A DNA stretch of 64,000 nucleotides from Pseudomonas sp. RSB 5.4 (GTDB taxonomy: Bacteria; Pseudomonadota; Gammaproteobacteria; Pseudomonadales; Pseudomonadaceae), in assembly GCF_037126175.1 (NCBI RefSeq), contig NZ_CP146986.1:5766501-5830500 (forward strand), given 5' to 3'. Each line of letters starts with the position of its first letter. Within the stretch, counting starts at the first letter, position 1. The notes beneath the pieces are model-generated. The model searched no databases and had not been told where the DNA came from. It was given only the letters and a program-made list of their open reading frames with translations. The translations under genes and the position numbers were made by a program. Shown here piece by piece: positions 35,317 through 44,966 of the stretch.

Positions 35317-36741
35317 TTAATGCTTGAACATCACATGCCGAACCGTGGTGTAGTCCTCCAGCCCGTACATGGACATGTCCTTGCCGTAGCCGGACAATTT
35401 CTGACCGCCATGCGGCATTTCGCTGACCAGCATGAAGTGCGTGTTGACCCAGGTGCAGCCGTACTGCAACCGTGCGGACAAGCGATGCGCGCGTCCGACA
35501 TCCGCCGTCCACACCGAGGAGGCGAGGCCGTAGTCGGAATCGTTGGCCCACTCCAGCGCCTGCGCTTCATCGGTGAATTTGGTCACCGACACCACCGGCC
35601 CGAACACTTCGCGGCGAACGATCTCGTCATCCTGTTGCGCGTCGGCCAGCACCGTCGGTTCGAAGAAGAACCCATTGCCTTCAACAGCCTTGCCGCCGGT
35701 GATCAAGCGAATGTGCGACTGCGCTACGGCACGTTCGACGAATGCGGCGACGCGGTCGCGATGCTGCGCGGTGATCAGCGGCCCCAGTTCGGTCGACGGA
35801 TCATCCTGCAAGCCGTACTTGATGCTGCTGACCGCAGCGCCAAGCTTCTCGACGAACTGGTCGTAGATGCCTTGCTGCGCGTAGATCCGGCACGCGGCGG
35901 TGCAGTCCTGGCCGGCGTTGTAGAAACCGAACGTACGAATGCCTTCGACGGCGGCATCGATGTCGGCGTCGTCGAAGATGATCACCGGGGCCTTGCCGCC
36001 CAACTCCATGTGCATGCGTTTGACGCTGTCGGCGGTGCTGGAAATGATGTTCGAGCCAGTGGCGATGGAGCCGGTCAGCGAGACCATGCGTACTTTCGGA
36101 TGCGTGACCAACGGGCTGCCGACGGTAGGACCGCGACCGAACACCAGATTGAGCACGCCTGCCGGGAAGATTTCCGACGCCAGTTCGGCCAGACGCAACG
36201 CGGTCAGCGGGGTTTGTTCCGACGGCTTGAGCACCACGGTATTACCGGCAGCGAGGGCCGGGGCGATTTTCCAGGCGACCATCATCAGCGGGTAGTTCCA
36301 CGGCGCGATGGAGGCGATCACGCCTACCGGGTCGCGGCGGATCATCGAGGTATGGCCGGGCAAGTATTCGCCACCGGCCGAACCGCTCATGCAACGGCTG
36401 GCGCCGGCAAAGAAACGGAACACGTCGGCAATCGCCGGGATCTCGTCGTTCAGTGCGGCGCTGTAGGGTTTACCGCAGTTGTCGGATTCGAGTTTCGCCA
36501 GTTCCTCGCCATGGGCTTCGATGGCGTCGGCGAGTTTGAGCAGCAGCAGCGAACGGTCTTTCGGCGTGGTTTGCGACCACTCGGCGAAGGCGTTATCGGC
36601 GGCGCGCACGGCGGCGTCGACCTGGGCCTCGGAGGCTTCATTGATTTCCACGAGTACGCTGCCGAGCGCCGGGTTGAGCACTGGTTGGGCCGGGCCTTCG
36701 CCGTTGACCAGGTGGCCGTTGATCAAGAGTCTGGTTTGCAT
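35317..36741 (-). CDS. gamma-aminobutyraldehyde dehydrogenase-type aldehyde dehydrogenase (copy 1)
   Basis: 474 aa NAD-dependent ALDH. The catalytic Cys is in [11 protein letters not shown] and the general base Glu in MELGGKAPV; cofactor-binding [13 protein letters not shown] and SLTGSIATG are present. The closest functional group by context is YdcW/PatD, which oxidises 4-aminobutyraldehyde to GABA in putrescine breakdown. The frame is open 32 codons upstream through a REP, but the ATG at 36741 begins the conserved [12 protein letters not shown]. It is the last gene of the putrescine importer cluster and a paralogue of the gene at 41183-42670. Confidence 0.9.
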   Translation of the reverse strand: MQTRLLINGHLVNGEGPAQPVLNPALGSVLVEINEASEAQVDAAVRAADNAFAEWSQTTPKDRSLLLLKLADAIEAHGEELAKLESDNCGKPYSAALNDEIPAIADVFRFFAGASRCMSGSAGGEYLPGHTSMIRRDPVGVIASIAPWNYPLMMVAWKIAPALAAGNTVVLKPSEQTPLTALRLAELASEIFPAGVLNLVFGRGPTVGSPLVTHPKVRMVSLTGSIATGSNIISSTADSVKRMHMELGGKAPVIIFDDADIDAAVEGIRTFGFYNAGQDCTAACRIYAQQGIYDQFVEKLGAAVSSIKYGLQDDPSTELGPLITAQHRDRVAAFVERAVAQSHIRLITGGKAVEGNGFFFEPTVLADAQQDDEIVRREVFGPVVSVTKFTDEAQALEWANDSDYGLASSVWTADVGRAHRLSARLQYGCTWVNTHFMLVSEMPHGGQKLSGYGKDMSMYGLEDYTTVRHVMFKH

Positions 36742-36789
36742 TTCATTGTCCTCGCTAACACTTTTATTGTTCTGGCCGAATTGAGAAAC

Positions 36790-36881
36790 CTGTGGGAGCG
36801 AGCTTGCTCGCGAAGGCGGTGTGTCAGCCGACATCAATGTTGGATGTCATGGCCCCTTCGCGAGCAAGCTCGCTCCCACAG
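36790..36881. repeat. REP doublet, inverted
   Basis: CTGTGGGAGCGAGCTTGCTC-GCGAA (36790-36814) and the inverse arm (36856-36881) enclose a 41-nt spacer with its own partial palindrome (TCAGCCGACAT / ATGTTGGATGTCA). It lies inside the importer-dehydrogenase cluster, between the last permease gene and the dehydrogenase. Confidence 0.85.
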
Positions 36882-36905
36882 GGGATCTAGGTGTCCGATA
36901 GATGT

Positions 36906-37715
36906 CTATTTCCCACCACTGCCCGCGACGCTCTCGCCACCCCGGGTCAGGTAATACGCGCCAAGGATCGGCAGCATGGTCACCATCATCACCAGCATGG
37001 CAACCACGTTGGTCACCGGCACATCCCGTGGGCGGCTGAGCTGGTTGAGCAGCCACAACGGCAACGTGCGCTCATGCCCGGCGGTGAACGTGGTGACGAT
37101 GATTTCGTCGAACGACAGCGCAAACGCCAGCATTCCGCCGGCCAGCAAGGCCGAGCCGAGGTTCGGCAGGATGATGTAGCGGAAGGTCTGCCAGCCGTCG
37201 GCGCCGAGGTCCATCGAGGCTTCGATCAGGCTGTGCGACGTGCGGCGCAGGCGGGCGATGACGTTGTTGTAGACGATCACCACACAGAAGGTCGCGTGGC
37301 CGACGATGATGGTGAACATCCCCGGCTCGATCCCCAGCGTCTTGAACGTTGCCAGCAGCGCGATCCCGGTGATGATCCCCGGCAGAGCAATCGGCAAAAT
37401 CAGCATCAGCGAAATGCCCTGTTTGCCGAAGAAATCGCGACGGTACAACGCTGCCGAAGCCAGCGTGCCGAGCACCATCGCAATCAACGTGGCGATGGCG
37501 GCAATCTGCAGCGAGAGCTTGATCGCCTCCAGCACATCCGGCCGCGAAAACGCCACGCTGAACCAGTGCAGGGTGAAGCCCTTCGGCGGAAAGCTGAACG
37601 CGGCTTCCTCGGTGTTGAAGGCGTAAAGGAAGATGATCAGGATCGGGAAGTGCAGAAATACCAACCCGCCCCAGGCGGCGATGCGCAGACCGATAGAAGC
37701 CTTTTCAGAGTGCAT
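36906..37715 (-). CDS. ABC importer permease, putrescine/spermidine (PotC/YdcV) type
   Basis: 269 aa with six membrane helices. The EAA loop that contacts the ATPase is [20 protein letters not shown] followed by LPNLGSALL. It pairs with the other permease, whose stop overlaps its start by 11 bases. With genes 37705-41097 it forms a YdcSTUV-like importer of putrescine or a related amine. Confidence 0.9.
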   Translation of the reverse strand: MHSEKASIGLRIAAWGGLVFLHFPILIIFLYAFNTEEAAFSFPPKGFTLHWFSVAFSRPDVLEAIKLSLQIAAIATLIAMVLGTLASAALYRRDFFGKQGISLMLILPIALPGIITGIALLATFKTLGIEPGMFTIIVGHATFCVVIVYNNVIARLRRTSHSLIEASMDLGADGWQTFRYIILPNLGSALLAGGMLAFALSFDEIIVTTFTAGHERTLPLWLLNQLSRPRDVPVTNVVAMLVMMVTMLPILGAYYLTRGGESVAGSGGK

Positions 37716-38640
37716 CGAAGGCCCCCAGACGTTTGACGATGGACAGGTAAACCGCGATCAGCACAATCGGCACCAACGTGAAGGCCGCCGCCATCGGCAT
37801 GTTGCCGATCGCACCTTGCTGGGCGTACACCATGCTGCCGACGAAGTAGCCCGGCGGCCCGACCAGTTGCGGCACGATGAAGTCGCCCAGGGTCAGGGAA
37901 AAAGTGAAGATCGAACCGGCCGCAATTCCGGGCACCGACAGCGGCAAGATCACCTGCACGAAGGTCTGACGCGGCTTGGCACCGAGGTCGGCGGAAGCCT
38001 GCAACAGCGACGGCGGCAAGCGCTCCAGCGAGGCCTGAATCGGCAGGATCATGAACGGCAGCCAGATGTAGACGAACACCATGAACCGTCCCAGATGCGA
38101 GGTCGACAGGGTGCTGCCGCCCACTCCGGGAATCCCCAGAATGAACTGCAACACTGGCTCCAGTCCCAGATGTTGCACGAACCATTGCGCGACGCCGCCC
38201 TTGGCCAACAGCAACGTCCAGGCGTAGGCCTTGACGATATAACTGGCCCACATCGGCATCATCACCGCGATGTAGAAAAACGCCTTGGTCTTGCCCGTGG
38301 TGTAGCGCGCCATGTAGTACGCAATCGGGAACGCGACGATGGCGCTGGCGATCGACACGACGATGGCCATGCTCAGCGTGCGCAGGATGATGTCGAAGTT
38401 CGACGGCTGGAACAGCGCGGCAAAATTCGCCAGGGTCAGGTCAGGGATGACCGCCATGGTGAAGTCGTCGAAGGTGTAGAACCCCTGCCACAACAGCACC
38501 AGCAACGAGCCGAGGTAGATCGCGCCGAACCACAGTAACGGCGGCACCAGCAGCAGCGACAGATAAAGGTTCGGCTTGCGATAGAGCAGGTTGGAAAACC
38601 GGCGCAAGGGCGGTGCCTGGGTCATTGCGAGCGTGCTCAT
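37705..38640 (-). CDS. ABC importer permease, putrescine/spermidine (PotB/YdcU) type
   Basis: 311 aa with an N-terminal cytoplasmic tail followed by six helices. The EAA loop is [20 protein letters not shown] followed by ILPLSVPGI. The ATG at 38640 lies directly after the ATPase stop (38642), so the two are translationally coupled; a start nine codons upstream would overlap the ATPase gene. It forms the heteromeric channel with the permease downstream. Confidence 0.9.
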   Translation of the reverse strand: MSTLAMTQAPPLRRFSNLLYRKPNLYLSLLLVPPLLWFGAIYLGSLLVLLWQGFYTFDDFTMAVIPDLTLANFAALFQPSNFDIILRTLSMAIVVSIASAIVAFPIAYYMARYTTGKTKAFFYIAVMMPMWASYIVKAYAWTLLLAKGGVAQWFVQHLGLEPVLQFILGIPGVGGSTLSTSHLGRFMVFVYIWLPFMILPIQASLERLPPSLLQASADLGAKPRQTFVQVILPLSVPGIAAGSIFTFSLTLGDFIVPQLVGPPGYFVGSMVYAQQGAIGNMPMAAAFTLVPIVLIAVYLSIVKRLGAFDAL

Positions 38641-38641
38641 G

Positions 38642-39679
38642 TCAGACCCCGCTCGCGACGGTGTCATGCAGCGGGATCATCGCTTCCCGCGCCCAGCGTG
38701 CGCTCAGGCGCTGGCCGGTCTGGTGCTGCGCGCTGCTGTCGATCCACTGATTGTTGGCGTGGCTGATGCTCAGGGTCTGGCCGTTTTCCAGGGTCAGTTC
38801 ATAGCGCGTGGCGCTGCCCTGATACTGGATGTCGTGGAGCAGACCGCTGACTTCGATTTCATGGCTGGCGAGCGGGCCTTCGGCAAAACGCACGTGCTCG
38901 GGGCGAATCGAAAACGGCTGCGGATGACCGCTGATTTGCCGTGCGAGATCGCCACGAATCACATTCGAAGTACCAACGAATTCGGCGACGAACGTGGTGG
39001 TGGGTTTCATGTACAGATTACGCGGAGTGTCGACCTGTTCGATGCGGCCCTTGTTGAACACCGCCACGCGGTCGGACATCGACAGCGCTTCGGTCTGGTC
39101 GTGGGTGACGAAGATGAAGGTGATGCCGAGCTGGCGCTGCAGCTTCTTCAATTCACTTTGCATTTGCTCGCGCAGTTTCAGATCGAGAGCGCCCAACGGT
39201 TCATCGAGCAACAGCACCCGTGGGCGATTGACCAGGGCGCGGGCGAGGGCGACACGCTGGCGCTGACCGCCGGACAACTGCACCGGTTTGCGTGCGCCGT
39301 AGCCACCGAGGGCGACCATGTCCAACGCCTCTTCGGCGCGTTTGTGGCGCTCGGTTTTGCTCACGCCTTTGACCTTCAAGCCGTAGGCGACGTTGTCCAG
39401 CACGTTCATGTGCGGGAACAGCGCGTAATCCTGGAACACGGTGTTTACATCACGTTGATACGGCGGCAGACCGGCGGCTTCGGCGCCGTGAATGCGGATC
39501 GAGCCGGCACTCGGTTGTTCGAACCCGGCGATCAGGCGCAGGCAGGTGGTCTTGCCCGAGCCGGAAGGGCCGAGCATGGAAAAGAACTCGCCGTCCTGGA
39601 TATCGATGGAAACCCGGTCAACGGCCTTCACTTCGCCGAACTGCCGGGAAACGTTGGTGAACTGGACTGCAAGCGTCAT
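38642..39679 (-). CDS. ABC importer ATP-binding protein, PotA/YdcT type
   Basis: 345 aa. Walker A is LGPSGSGKTTCLRL (residues 37-50), the signature LSGGQRQRVALARAL, Walker B RVLLLDEPLGALD and the switch His in FVTHDQTEAL. The C-terminal TOBE domain (about 275-335) is usual for the polyamine/iron subfamily. It powers the two permeases immediately downstream. Confidence 0.94.
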   Translation of the reverse strand: MTLAVQFTNVSRQFGEVKAVDRVSIDIQDGEFFSMLGPSGSGKTTCLRLIAGFEQPSAGSIRIHGAEAAGLPPYQRDVNTVFQDYALFPHMNVLDNVAYGLKVKGVSKTERHKRAEEALDMVALGGYGARKPVQLSGGQRQRVALARALVNRPRVLLLDEPLGALDLKLREQMQSELKKLQRQLGITFIFVTHDQTEALSMSDRVAVFNKGRIEQVDTPRNLYMKPTTTFVAEFVGTSNVIRGDLARQISGHPQPFSIRPEHVRFAEGPLASHEIEVSGLLHDIQYQGSATRYELTLENGQTLSISHANNQWIDSSAQHQTGQRLSARWAREAMIPLHDTVASGV

Positions 39680-39729
39680 GGTGCGGTGCTCCGGTAAAGC
39701 GGGCTTTCAAAAAGTCGTATGTGGCGTCG

Positions 39730-39760
39730 AAAAGATCGCAGCCTGCGGCAGCTCCTACAG
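39730..39760. repeat. REP element (TAGGAGCTGC class, single)
   Basis: AAAAGATCGCAGCCTGCGGC-AGCTCCTACAG. It lies in the 266-bp gap between the binding-protein gene and the ATPase gene of the importer. Confidence 0.75.
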
Positions 39761-39790
39761 GAAGTGTGCAGGGCGCTGATATTGCTTTTA

Positions 39791-39923
39791 GCTCCCTCTC
39801 CCTCCGGGAGAGGGCGGGGGGTGAGGGTGGCTTTATTGGCCATTGCTCTGAAATCAAGGGCAAAGCCAAAAGCTACCCCCTCACCCCAGCCCTCTCCCCC
39901 ATGGGGGAGAGGGGGAAAGGGAG
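39791..39923. repeat. large CT/GA-rich inverted repeat
   Basis: Left arm 39791-39830 (GCTCCCTCTCCCTCCGGGAG followed by AGGGCGGGGGGTGAGGGTGG) and right arm about 39874-39923 (CCCCCTCACCCCAGCCCTCT followed by CCCCCATGGGGGAGAGGGGG). Each arm holds a small internal hairpin and the two arms are roughly inverse. It resembles the widespread CCCTCTCCC palindromes of proteobacteria and could uncouple expression of the binding protein from the membrane genes. Confidence 0.7.
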
Positions 39924-39945
39924 TTAGACCAAGTTGTTCTCGGGC

Positions 39946-41097
39946 TTACCGACCGCCCATGATCGCGATGTAGTCCTGAGTCCAGCGGCTATAAGGCACG
40001 AACTTGCCGCCCTCAGCCTGCGGGGTTTTCCAGAAGGCGATCTTGTCGAACTGGTCGAAGCCATTGGTCTTGCAGCCCTCGGCGCCGAGCAGTTCGCTCT
40101 CCTTGCACGCCGCCGGCACGGCTGGCAGGGAACCAAACCACGCTGCCACATCACCTTGGACTTTCGGCTGCAACGACCAGTCCATCCACTTGTACGCGCA
40201 GTTCGGGTGCTTGGCCTCGGCGTGCAGCATGGTGGTGTCGGCCCAACCGGTGGCACCTTCTTTCGGGATGGTCGAAGCGATCGGCTGTTTCTCGTTGATC
40301 AGGCCGTTGACCTGATACGGCCAGGCACTTGACGCCACCACACCTTCGTTCTTGAAGTCGCTCATCTGAACGGTGGTGTCATGCCAGTAGCGGTGGATCA
40401 GCGGCTGCTGCGCGCGCAACAGATCGAGCACGGCTTTGTACTGCGCTTCGGTCAGTTGATACGGATCCTTGATCCCCAATTCAGGCTTGGCGGTTTTCAG
40501 GTACAGTGCCGCGTCGGCGATGTAGATCGGGCCGTCATACGCCTGCACGCGGCCTTTGTTCGGTTTGCCGTCGGGGAAATTCTGCGCCTCGAACAGTACG
40601 TTCCAGCTGGTCGGCGGCGTCTTGAACACGTTGGTGTTGTACATCAGCACGTTCGGGCCCCACTGATACGGGGTGCCGTAGGTCTGGTTGTTGACCACGT
40701 ACCACGGCGCATCTTTCAGCCGTGGGTCGAGGGATTTCCAGTTCGGGATCAACGCGGTGTTGATCGGTTGCACACGCTTGCCGACGATCAAGCGCAACGA
40801 GGCATCGCCCGAAGCGGTGACCAGGTCGTAACCGCCCTTGGCCATCAGGCTGACCATCTCGTCGGAGGTGGCGGCGGTCTTGACGTTGACCTTGCAGCCG
40901 GTTTCCTTCTCGAAACCGCTCACCCAGTCGTAAGCCTTGTCGCTCTCGCCACGTTCGATGTAGCCCGGCCAGGCCACGATATCCAGCTGACCTTCGCCGG
41001 CGCCGACAGCCTTCAGCGGCTCGGCCGCTTGCAGGCTGGCGCTGGCCAGCAAGGCTGTAGTGATTGCACTGAGCAGTGCGGTCTTGTGCACGAACAT
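39946..41097 (-). CDS. ABC importer periplasmic binding protein, PotD/YdcS-like
   Basis: 383 aa. The signal peptide MFVHKTALLSAITTALLASA ends near AEPL; the rest is a type II polyamine-binding fold (LDIVAWPGYIERGESDKAYDW to TQDYIAIMGGR). The length matches YdcS (about 381 aa). It is the first gene of the importer and delivers the ligand to the permeases. It is followed by a long palindrome that may limit read-through, giving more binding protein than membrane parts. Confidence 0.9.
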   Translation of the reverse strand: MFVHKTALLSAITTALLASASLQAAEPLKAVGAGEGQLDIVAWPGYIERGESDKAYDWVSGFEKETGCKVNVKTAATSDEMVSLMAKGGYDLVTASGDASLRLIVGKRVQPINTALIPNWKSLDPRLKDAPWYVVNNQTYGTPYQWGPNVLMYNTNVFKTPPTSWNVLFEAQNFPDGKPNKGRVQAYDGPIYIADAALYLKTAKPELGIKDPYQLTEAQYKAVLDLLRAQQPLIHRYWHDTTVQMSDFKNEGVVASSAWPYQVNGLINEKQPIASTIPKEGATGWADTTMLHAEAKHPNCAYKWMDWSLQPKVQGDVAAWFGSLPAVPAACKESELLGAEGCKTNGFDQFDKIAFWKTPQAEGGKFVPYSRWTQDYIAIMGGR

Positions 41098-41182
41098 GGT
41101 TGAACCCTCTTCTTTAAATTATGGTCGGGGCAGTTGTGAACGCGGTGAAGCCATGCCGTTTTGCGGCTTGTTATTAGCGTAG

Positions 41183-42670
41183 TCAGAGATGCTGGCCGTG
41201 GCGGGCCATGATGTGCCGCACCACGCTGTAGTCCTGCAACGAATCACTGGATAAGTCTTTGCCGTAACCCGAACGTTTCAGCCCGCCGTGGGGCATTTCG
41301 CTGACCAGCATGAAGTGGCTGTTGATCCACGTGCAGCCGTACTGCAAACGGGCGGCGACCTGCATCGCCTTGTCCAGATTCTGCGTCCATACCGACGACG
41401 CGAGGCCGTATTCGGAGTCGTTGGCCCAGTCCACCGCTTGCGCGAGTTCGTCGAAGCGGGTCACGGTGACCACCGGGCCGAACACTTCGCGCTGGACGAT
41501 TTCATCGCTCTGTTTGCAGCCAGCGAGCAGCGTCGGTTGGTAAAAGAAACCGGCGCCGGAATGCACCGCCGCGCCGGTCACCCGCTCGATGTGCGGCTGG
41601 CCGAGGGCGCGCTCGACGAAACTGGCGACGCGGTCGCGCTGGCGGGTGCTGATCAGCGGGCCGATCTCGTTGTCGGCATCGCGCTTGCCGGCGAAGCGCA
41701 GGCTGCTGACCGCTGCGCCGAGCTCGGCGACCAGTTTGTCGTGAATCCCGGCCTGCGCGTAGATCCGGCAAGCAGCGGTGCAGTCCTGCCCGGCGTTGTA
41801 GTAACCGTAAGTGCGCACGCCGTCGACCACCGCTTGAATGTCGGCGTCGTTGCAGACGATCACCGGGGCCTTGCCGCCGAGTTCAAGGTGTGTGCGTTTC
41901 AGGGTTTTTGCCGCCGCCTGAAGGATCTTCTGCCCGGTGACGATATCGCCGGTCAGCGAGACCATGCGCACCTTGGCGTGACCGACCAGATGGCTGCCGA
42001 CGCCTTCGCCACCGCCGCAGATGATGTTGATGACCCCGCGCGGCAGGATCTCGGCGAGCGCTGGCGCCAGTGCGAGGATCGACAGCGGCGTGTGTTCGGA
42101 TGGCTTGAACACCAGGGTGTTGCCGGCGGCGAGGGCCGGGGCGATTTTCCACGCGGCCATCATGATCGGGTAGTTCCACGGCGCAATCGACGCCACCACG
42201 CCAATCGGATCGCGGCGCACCATGCTGGTGTAACCCGGCAGGTATTCACCGCTGAGCTGACCGGTCTGGCAGCGCACGGCGCCGGCAAAGAAGCGGAACA
42301 CGTCGACGGTGGCGGTCAGATCGTCCTGCCGAGCCAGGTGCAGCGGCTTGCCGCAGTTCAAGGATTCGAGGCGGGCGAGGTAGTCGGCGTGTTTCTCGAC
42401 GGCGTTGGCGATTTCCAGCAGCAGGTTTGAGCGTTGCTGTGGCGTGGTGCGTGACCATTCTGTGAAGGCGCGGTGAGCGGCGAGGATCGCAGTTTCGACC
42501 TGCTCGGTGCTGGCCTCGGCAATGTGGGTGAGGATTTCACCGGTGGCCGGGTTGAGGATCGGTTCGACAAAACCTTGCCCGGCGACCAGTTCGCCGTCGA
42601 TCAACAACGCGGTACACATCGGGGTCTGCACGCCAGCCATTTTCCGCGATCTCTTTTCTTGTGTGGTCAT
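41183..42670 (-). CDS. gamma-aminobutyraldehyde dehydrogenase-type aldehyde dehydrogenase (copy 2)
   Basis: 495 aa. Catalytic Cys in [11 protein letters not shown], Glu in LELGGKAPV, and the same APWNYPIMMAAWK motif as copy 1 at 35317. The two are clear paralogues over their whole length. The ATG at 42670 has GGGAGCAACA directly upstream; an internal ATG at residue 18 would give the 474-478 aa length of copy 1, so the N-terminal 17 residues are uncertain. It lies downstream of the LysR gene on the same strand and upstream of the importer. Confidence 0.88.
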   Translation of the reverse strand: MTTQEKRSRKMAGVQTPMCTALLIDGELVAGQGFVEPILNPATGEILTHIAEASTEQVETAILAAHRAFTEWSRTTPQQRSNLLLEIANAVEKHADYLARLESLNCGKPLHLARQDDLTATVDVFRFFAGAVRCQTGQLSGEYLPGYTSMVRRDPIGVVASIAPWNYPIMMAAWKIAPALAAGNTLVFKPSEHTPLSILALAPALAEILPRGVINIICGGGEGVGSHLVGHAKVRMVSLTGDIVTGQKILQAAAKTLKRTHLELGGKAPVIVCNDADIQAVVDGVRTYGYYNAGQDCTAACRIYAQAGIHDKLVAELGAAVSSLRFAGKRDADNEIGPLISTRQRDRVASFVERALGQPHIERVTGAAVHSGAGFFYQPTLLAGCKQSDEIVQREVFGPVVTVTRFDELAQAVDWANDSEYGLASSVWTQNLDKAMQVAARLQYGCTWINSHFMLVSEMPHGGLKRSGYGKDLSSDSLQDYSVVRHIMARHGQHL

Positions 42671-42770
42671 TGTTGCTCCCGTGCCCGGGAGCCGACCGTC
42701 TTATAGATGCAGCAAGACTAGTGCGCGGCTCCGAGGTCGACAAATTCTAAATACTGAAGGTGGCATTCGA

Positions 42771-43685
42771 TTAAATAGATGGCTTGCGTCCGCCGTGCGG
42801 CTGCTCGCGGGCCACGGTTAAAAACGGGTCGACCAAAGCGGGGCGTGCAGTACCGCGGCGCCAGGCCAGACCGACATCGAGGGTCTGGTTGAGGTCGGCA
42901 ATCGGCCGCGCTTCGATGATGTCGCCCTCCAGTGACCACGGGCGGTAAGTCATGTCCGGTTGAATCGATACGCCCAGACCCGCCGCTACGAGGCTTCGCA
43001 CGGCTTCGGTGGAGGCCGTGCGCAGGGTGATCTTCGGTTGCAGCCCTGCGCCGCGCCACAAGCGCTGGGCATTGCGATCCATCTCGTCGACGTTCAGTTG
43101 AATCAGCGGTTCGCGAGCGACGTCGGCGAGGTTGATGCTGTCGTGTTCCAGCAATGGATGCTGGGCCGGCAGCCACAGACGGTGCGGCGAGTGGGTCAGC
43201 ACTTCGGTCTGCAGGGCGTGACGGTCTTCGAGGTTGGAGAGGATCAGCACGCCGACATCGATCTCGCCGCTGACCAACAGGTGCTCGATGTAGGGGCGCT
43301 CGTCCTCCATCACGCGGATTTCGACATTGGGGTAGGCGCGCTGAAAACGGGTGAGCAGATCGGCGAGGTAGTAACCGGCGACCAGACTGGTCACGCCGAC
43401 AATCAACTGCCCGGCGACCTGATCGGTGCTCTGTTGCAGGCTGCGCTTGGCATTGTCCACGGTAGCCAGAATCAGGTGCGCCTGCCGCAGGAATTGATGG
43501 CCCTGGTGAGTCAGGGTCATGCCCTTGGCGTGGCGGCTGAACAGGCTGACGCCGATTTCCTCCTCCAGTTGCTGGATCGCCAGGGTCAACGTCGATTGGG
43601 AAATGAATGCGGTTTGCGCGGCTGCGGAGATGGAGCCGGTCTCGGCCACCGCGATGAAATGACGGATCTGACGCAGGGTCATCAT
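42771..43685 (-). CDS. LysR family transcriptional regulator
   Basis: 304 aa. The N-terminal helix-turn-helix is MTLRQIRHFIAVAETGSISA to LTLAIQQLEEEIGVSLF; the substrate-binding domain follows from about residue 90. Its position just before the second aldehyde dehydrogenase and the importer suggests it controls the polyamine genes; the effector is unknown. The start is a double ATG (43685 or 43682). The frame is open for 37 codons upstream but without family sequence. Confidence 0.9.
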   Translation of the reverse strand: MMTLRQIRHFIAVAETGSISAAAQTAFISQSTLTLAIQQLEEEIGVSLFSRHAKGMTLTHQGHQFLRQAHLILATVDNAKRSLQQSTDQVAGQLIVGVTSLVAGYYLADLLTRFQRAYPNVEIRVMEDERPYIEHLLVSGEIDVGVLILSNLEDRHALQTEVLTHSPHRLWLPAQHPLLEHDSINLADVAREPLIQLNVDEMDRNAQRLWRGAGLQPKITLRTASTEAVRSLVAAGLGVSIQPDMTYRPWSLEGDIIEARPIADLNQTLDVGLAWRRGTARPALVDPFLTVAREQPHGGRKPSI

Positions 43686-43711
43686 GAGCAGGGTACCCGG
43701 TGGGCGGTTTT

Positions 43712-43739
43712 TATAGATTGGCTGGAGTGTATATCTATT
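43712..43739. promoter_or_regulatory. candidate LysR operator / promoter
   Basis: ATAGAT (43713-43718) and ATCTAT (43733-43738) form an interrupted palindrome 28 bp before the regulator gene. The 8-mer TTATAGAT occurs here (43711) and again at 42701, just before the aldehyde dehydrogenase gene. On the minus strand it reads ATCTATAA and could equally be a -10 element. Confidence 0.3.
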
Positions 43740-43877
43740 TTCACGAAGGGCTGTTGCCAGTGCCTGTGCAGGAAAGTGAGCAACATCTGGAAGCACACTC
43801 GCCGGCCGCTCGGGGGCACTTTCGAACTAGGCTGAGGGCCTGATAGATCCGGATAACCCCTGTTTTGGAGGCGGAAC

Positions 43878-44600
43878 ATGAACACCCGTGGATTGCTCGA
43901 TCAACTACTCAAGTCCGGCCAGGATCTGTTGCAGAACAAGGCCGGTGGGGCGCAGAACAAACCGGCGGCTGGCGGGCTGGGCGGTTTGCTCGGTGGCACT
44001 TCAGGCGCTGGTGCGCTGGGTGGCCTGCTCTCGGGGGCAGGCGGTGGTGCTCTGGCGGCCGGGGCGATGGGCCTGCTGCTCGGCAGCAAAAAAGCGCGCA
44101 AGGTCGGCGGTAAAGTTGCGGTCTACGGTGGCCTCGCTGCCCTTGGTGTGCTGGCCTATAAGGCCTATGGCAACTGGAACGCCCAGAAAGGCACCGCCCC
44201 ACAAACCGAACCGCAGACGCTGGATCGACTGCCACCGGCGCAAGCCGAGCAGCACAGCCAGGCGATTCTCAAAGCCCTCGTTGCAGCGGCCAAAGCTGAC
44301 GGCCACATCGACGACCGCGAACGTCAGTTGATCGAAGGTGAATTCACCCGACTCGACAACGATCAGGAACTGCAACACTGGCTGCACGCCGAACTCAACA
44401 AACCCCTCGACCCAGCCGATGTCGCCCGCGCCGCCGGCACCCCGGAAATGGCCGCGGAGATGTACATCGCCAGTGTGATGCTGGTGGATGAGGAAAGCTT
44501 TATGGAAAAGGCCTATCTGGAAGAGTTGGCGAAGCAACTGAAGCTGGAGCCGGGTTTGAAGGTAGAGCTGGAGAAACAGGTACGACAGGCGTCGCTATAG
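43878..44600 (+). CDS. DUF533 / TerB-like membrane-associated protein (YebE-like)
   Basis: 240 aa. A Gly/Ala/Leu-rich N-terminal third (GGLGGLLGGTSGAGALGGLL) leads into a membrane-compatible helix (VAVYGGLAALGVLAYKAYGNW). A TerB-like acidic helical domain (about 125-238, IDDRERQLIEGEFTRLD) follows. The family function is unknown; E. coli YebE is induced by envelope stress. It diverges from the LysR gene and stands alone. Confidence 0.85.
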   Translation: MNTRGLLDQLLKSGQDLLQNKAGGAQNKPAAGGLGGLLGGTSGAGALGGLLSGAGGGALAAGAMGLLLGSKKARKVGGKVAVYGGLAALGVLAYKAYGNWNAQKGTAPQTEPQTLDRLPPAQAEQHSQAILKALVAAAKADGHIDDRERQLIEGEFTRLDNDQELQHWLHAELNKPLDPADVARAAGTPEMAAEMYIASVMLVDEESFMEKAYLEELAKQLKLEPGLKVELEKQVRQASL

Positions 44601-44621
44601 AACTACCTGAACACGGTACTC

Positions 44622-44701
44622 ATGTAGGAGCTGCGGCACGCTGCGATCTTTTGATGTTGGCCTTAAAAATCAAAAGATCGCAGCGTGCCGCAGCTCCTAC
44701 A
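44622..44701. repeat. REP doublet, inverted (TAGGAGCTGC class variant)
   Basis: GTAGGAGCTGCGGCACGCTG-CGATCTTTTGAT (44624-44655) is mirrored at 44670-44701 by ATCAAAAGATCGCAGCGTGC-CGCAGCTCCTAC. Both arms carry the same GGCAC variant of the core. A further TGTAGGAGTGAGCGTGCTCG unit is at 44728. The remaining 44750-44966 stretch holds only the wspA leader. Confidence 0.85.
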
Positions 44702-44966
44702 AGGTTTTGGACTGGACGCCGAAATGTGTAGGAGTGAGCGTGCTCGCGATTGCGTTTCCAGCCTCACAACAACAGCAATGGCCGATCCATCGCCCCTTTT
44801 TGCCATTCCATCGCTGGCACGCCAGCCCCGGATTGTCGGACAGTCCCACCCCAGAGCCTTCCCACCAAGCATGTCGGGCGGGCCCGAGGGTTAAAAAGCG
44901 TCTTATAAATGAAACACCGCCCTCGGCTATACTCCCCGCATTTCGACTTAGGCACGAGGACTCACT

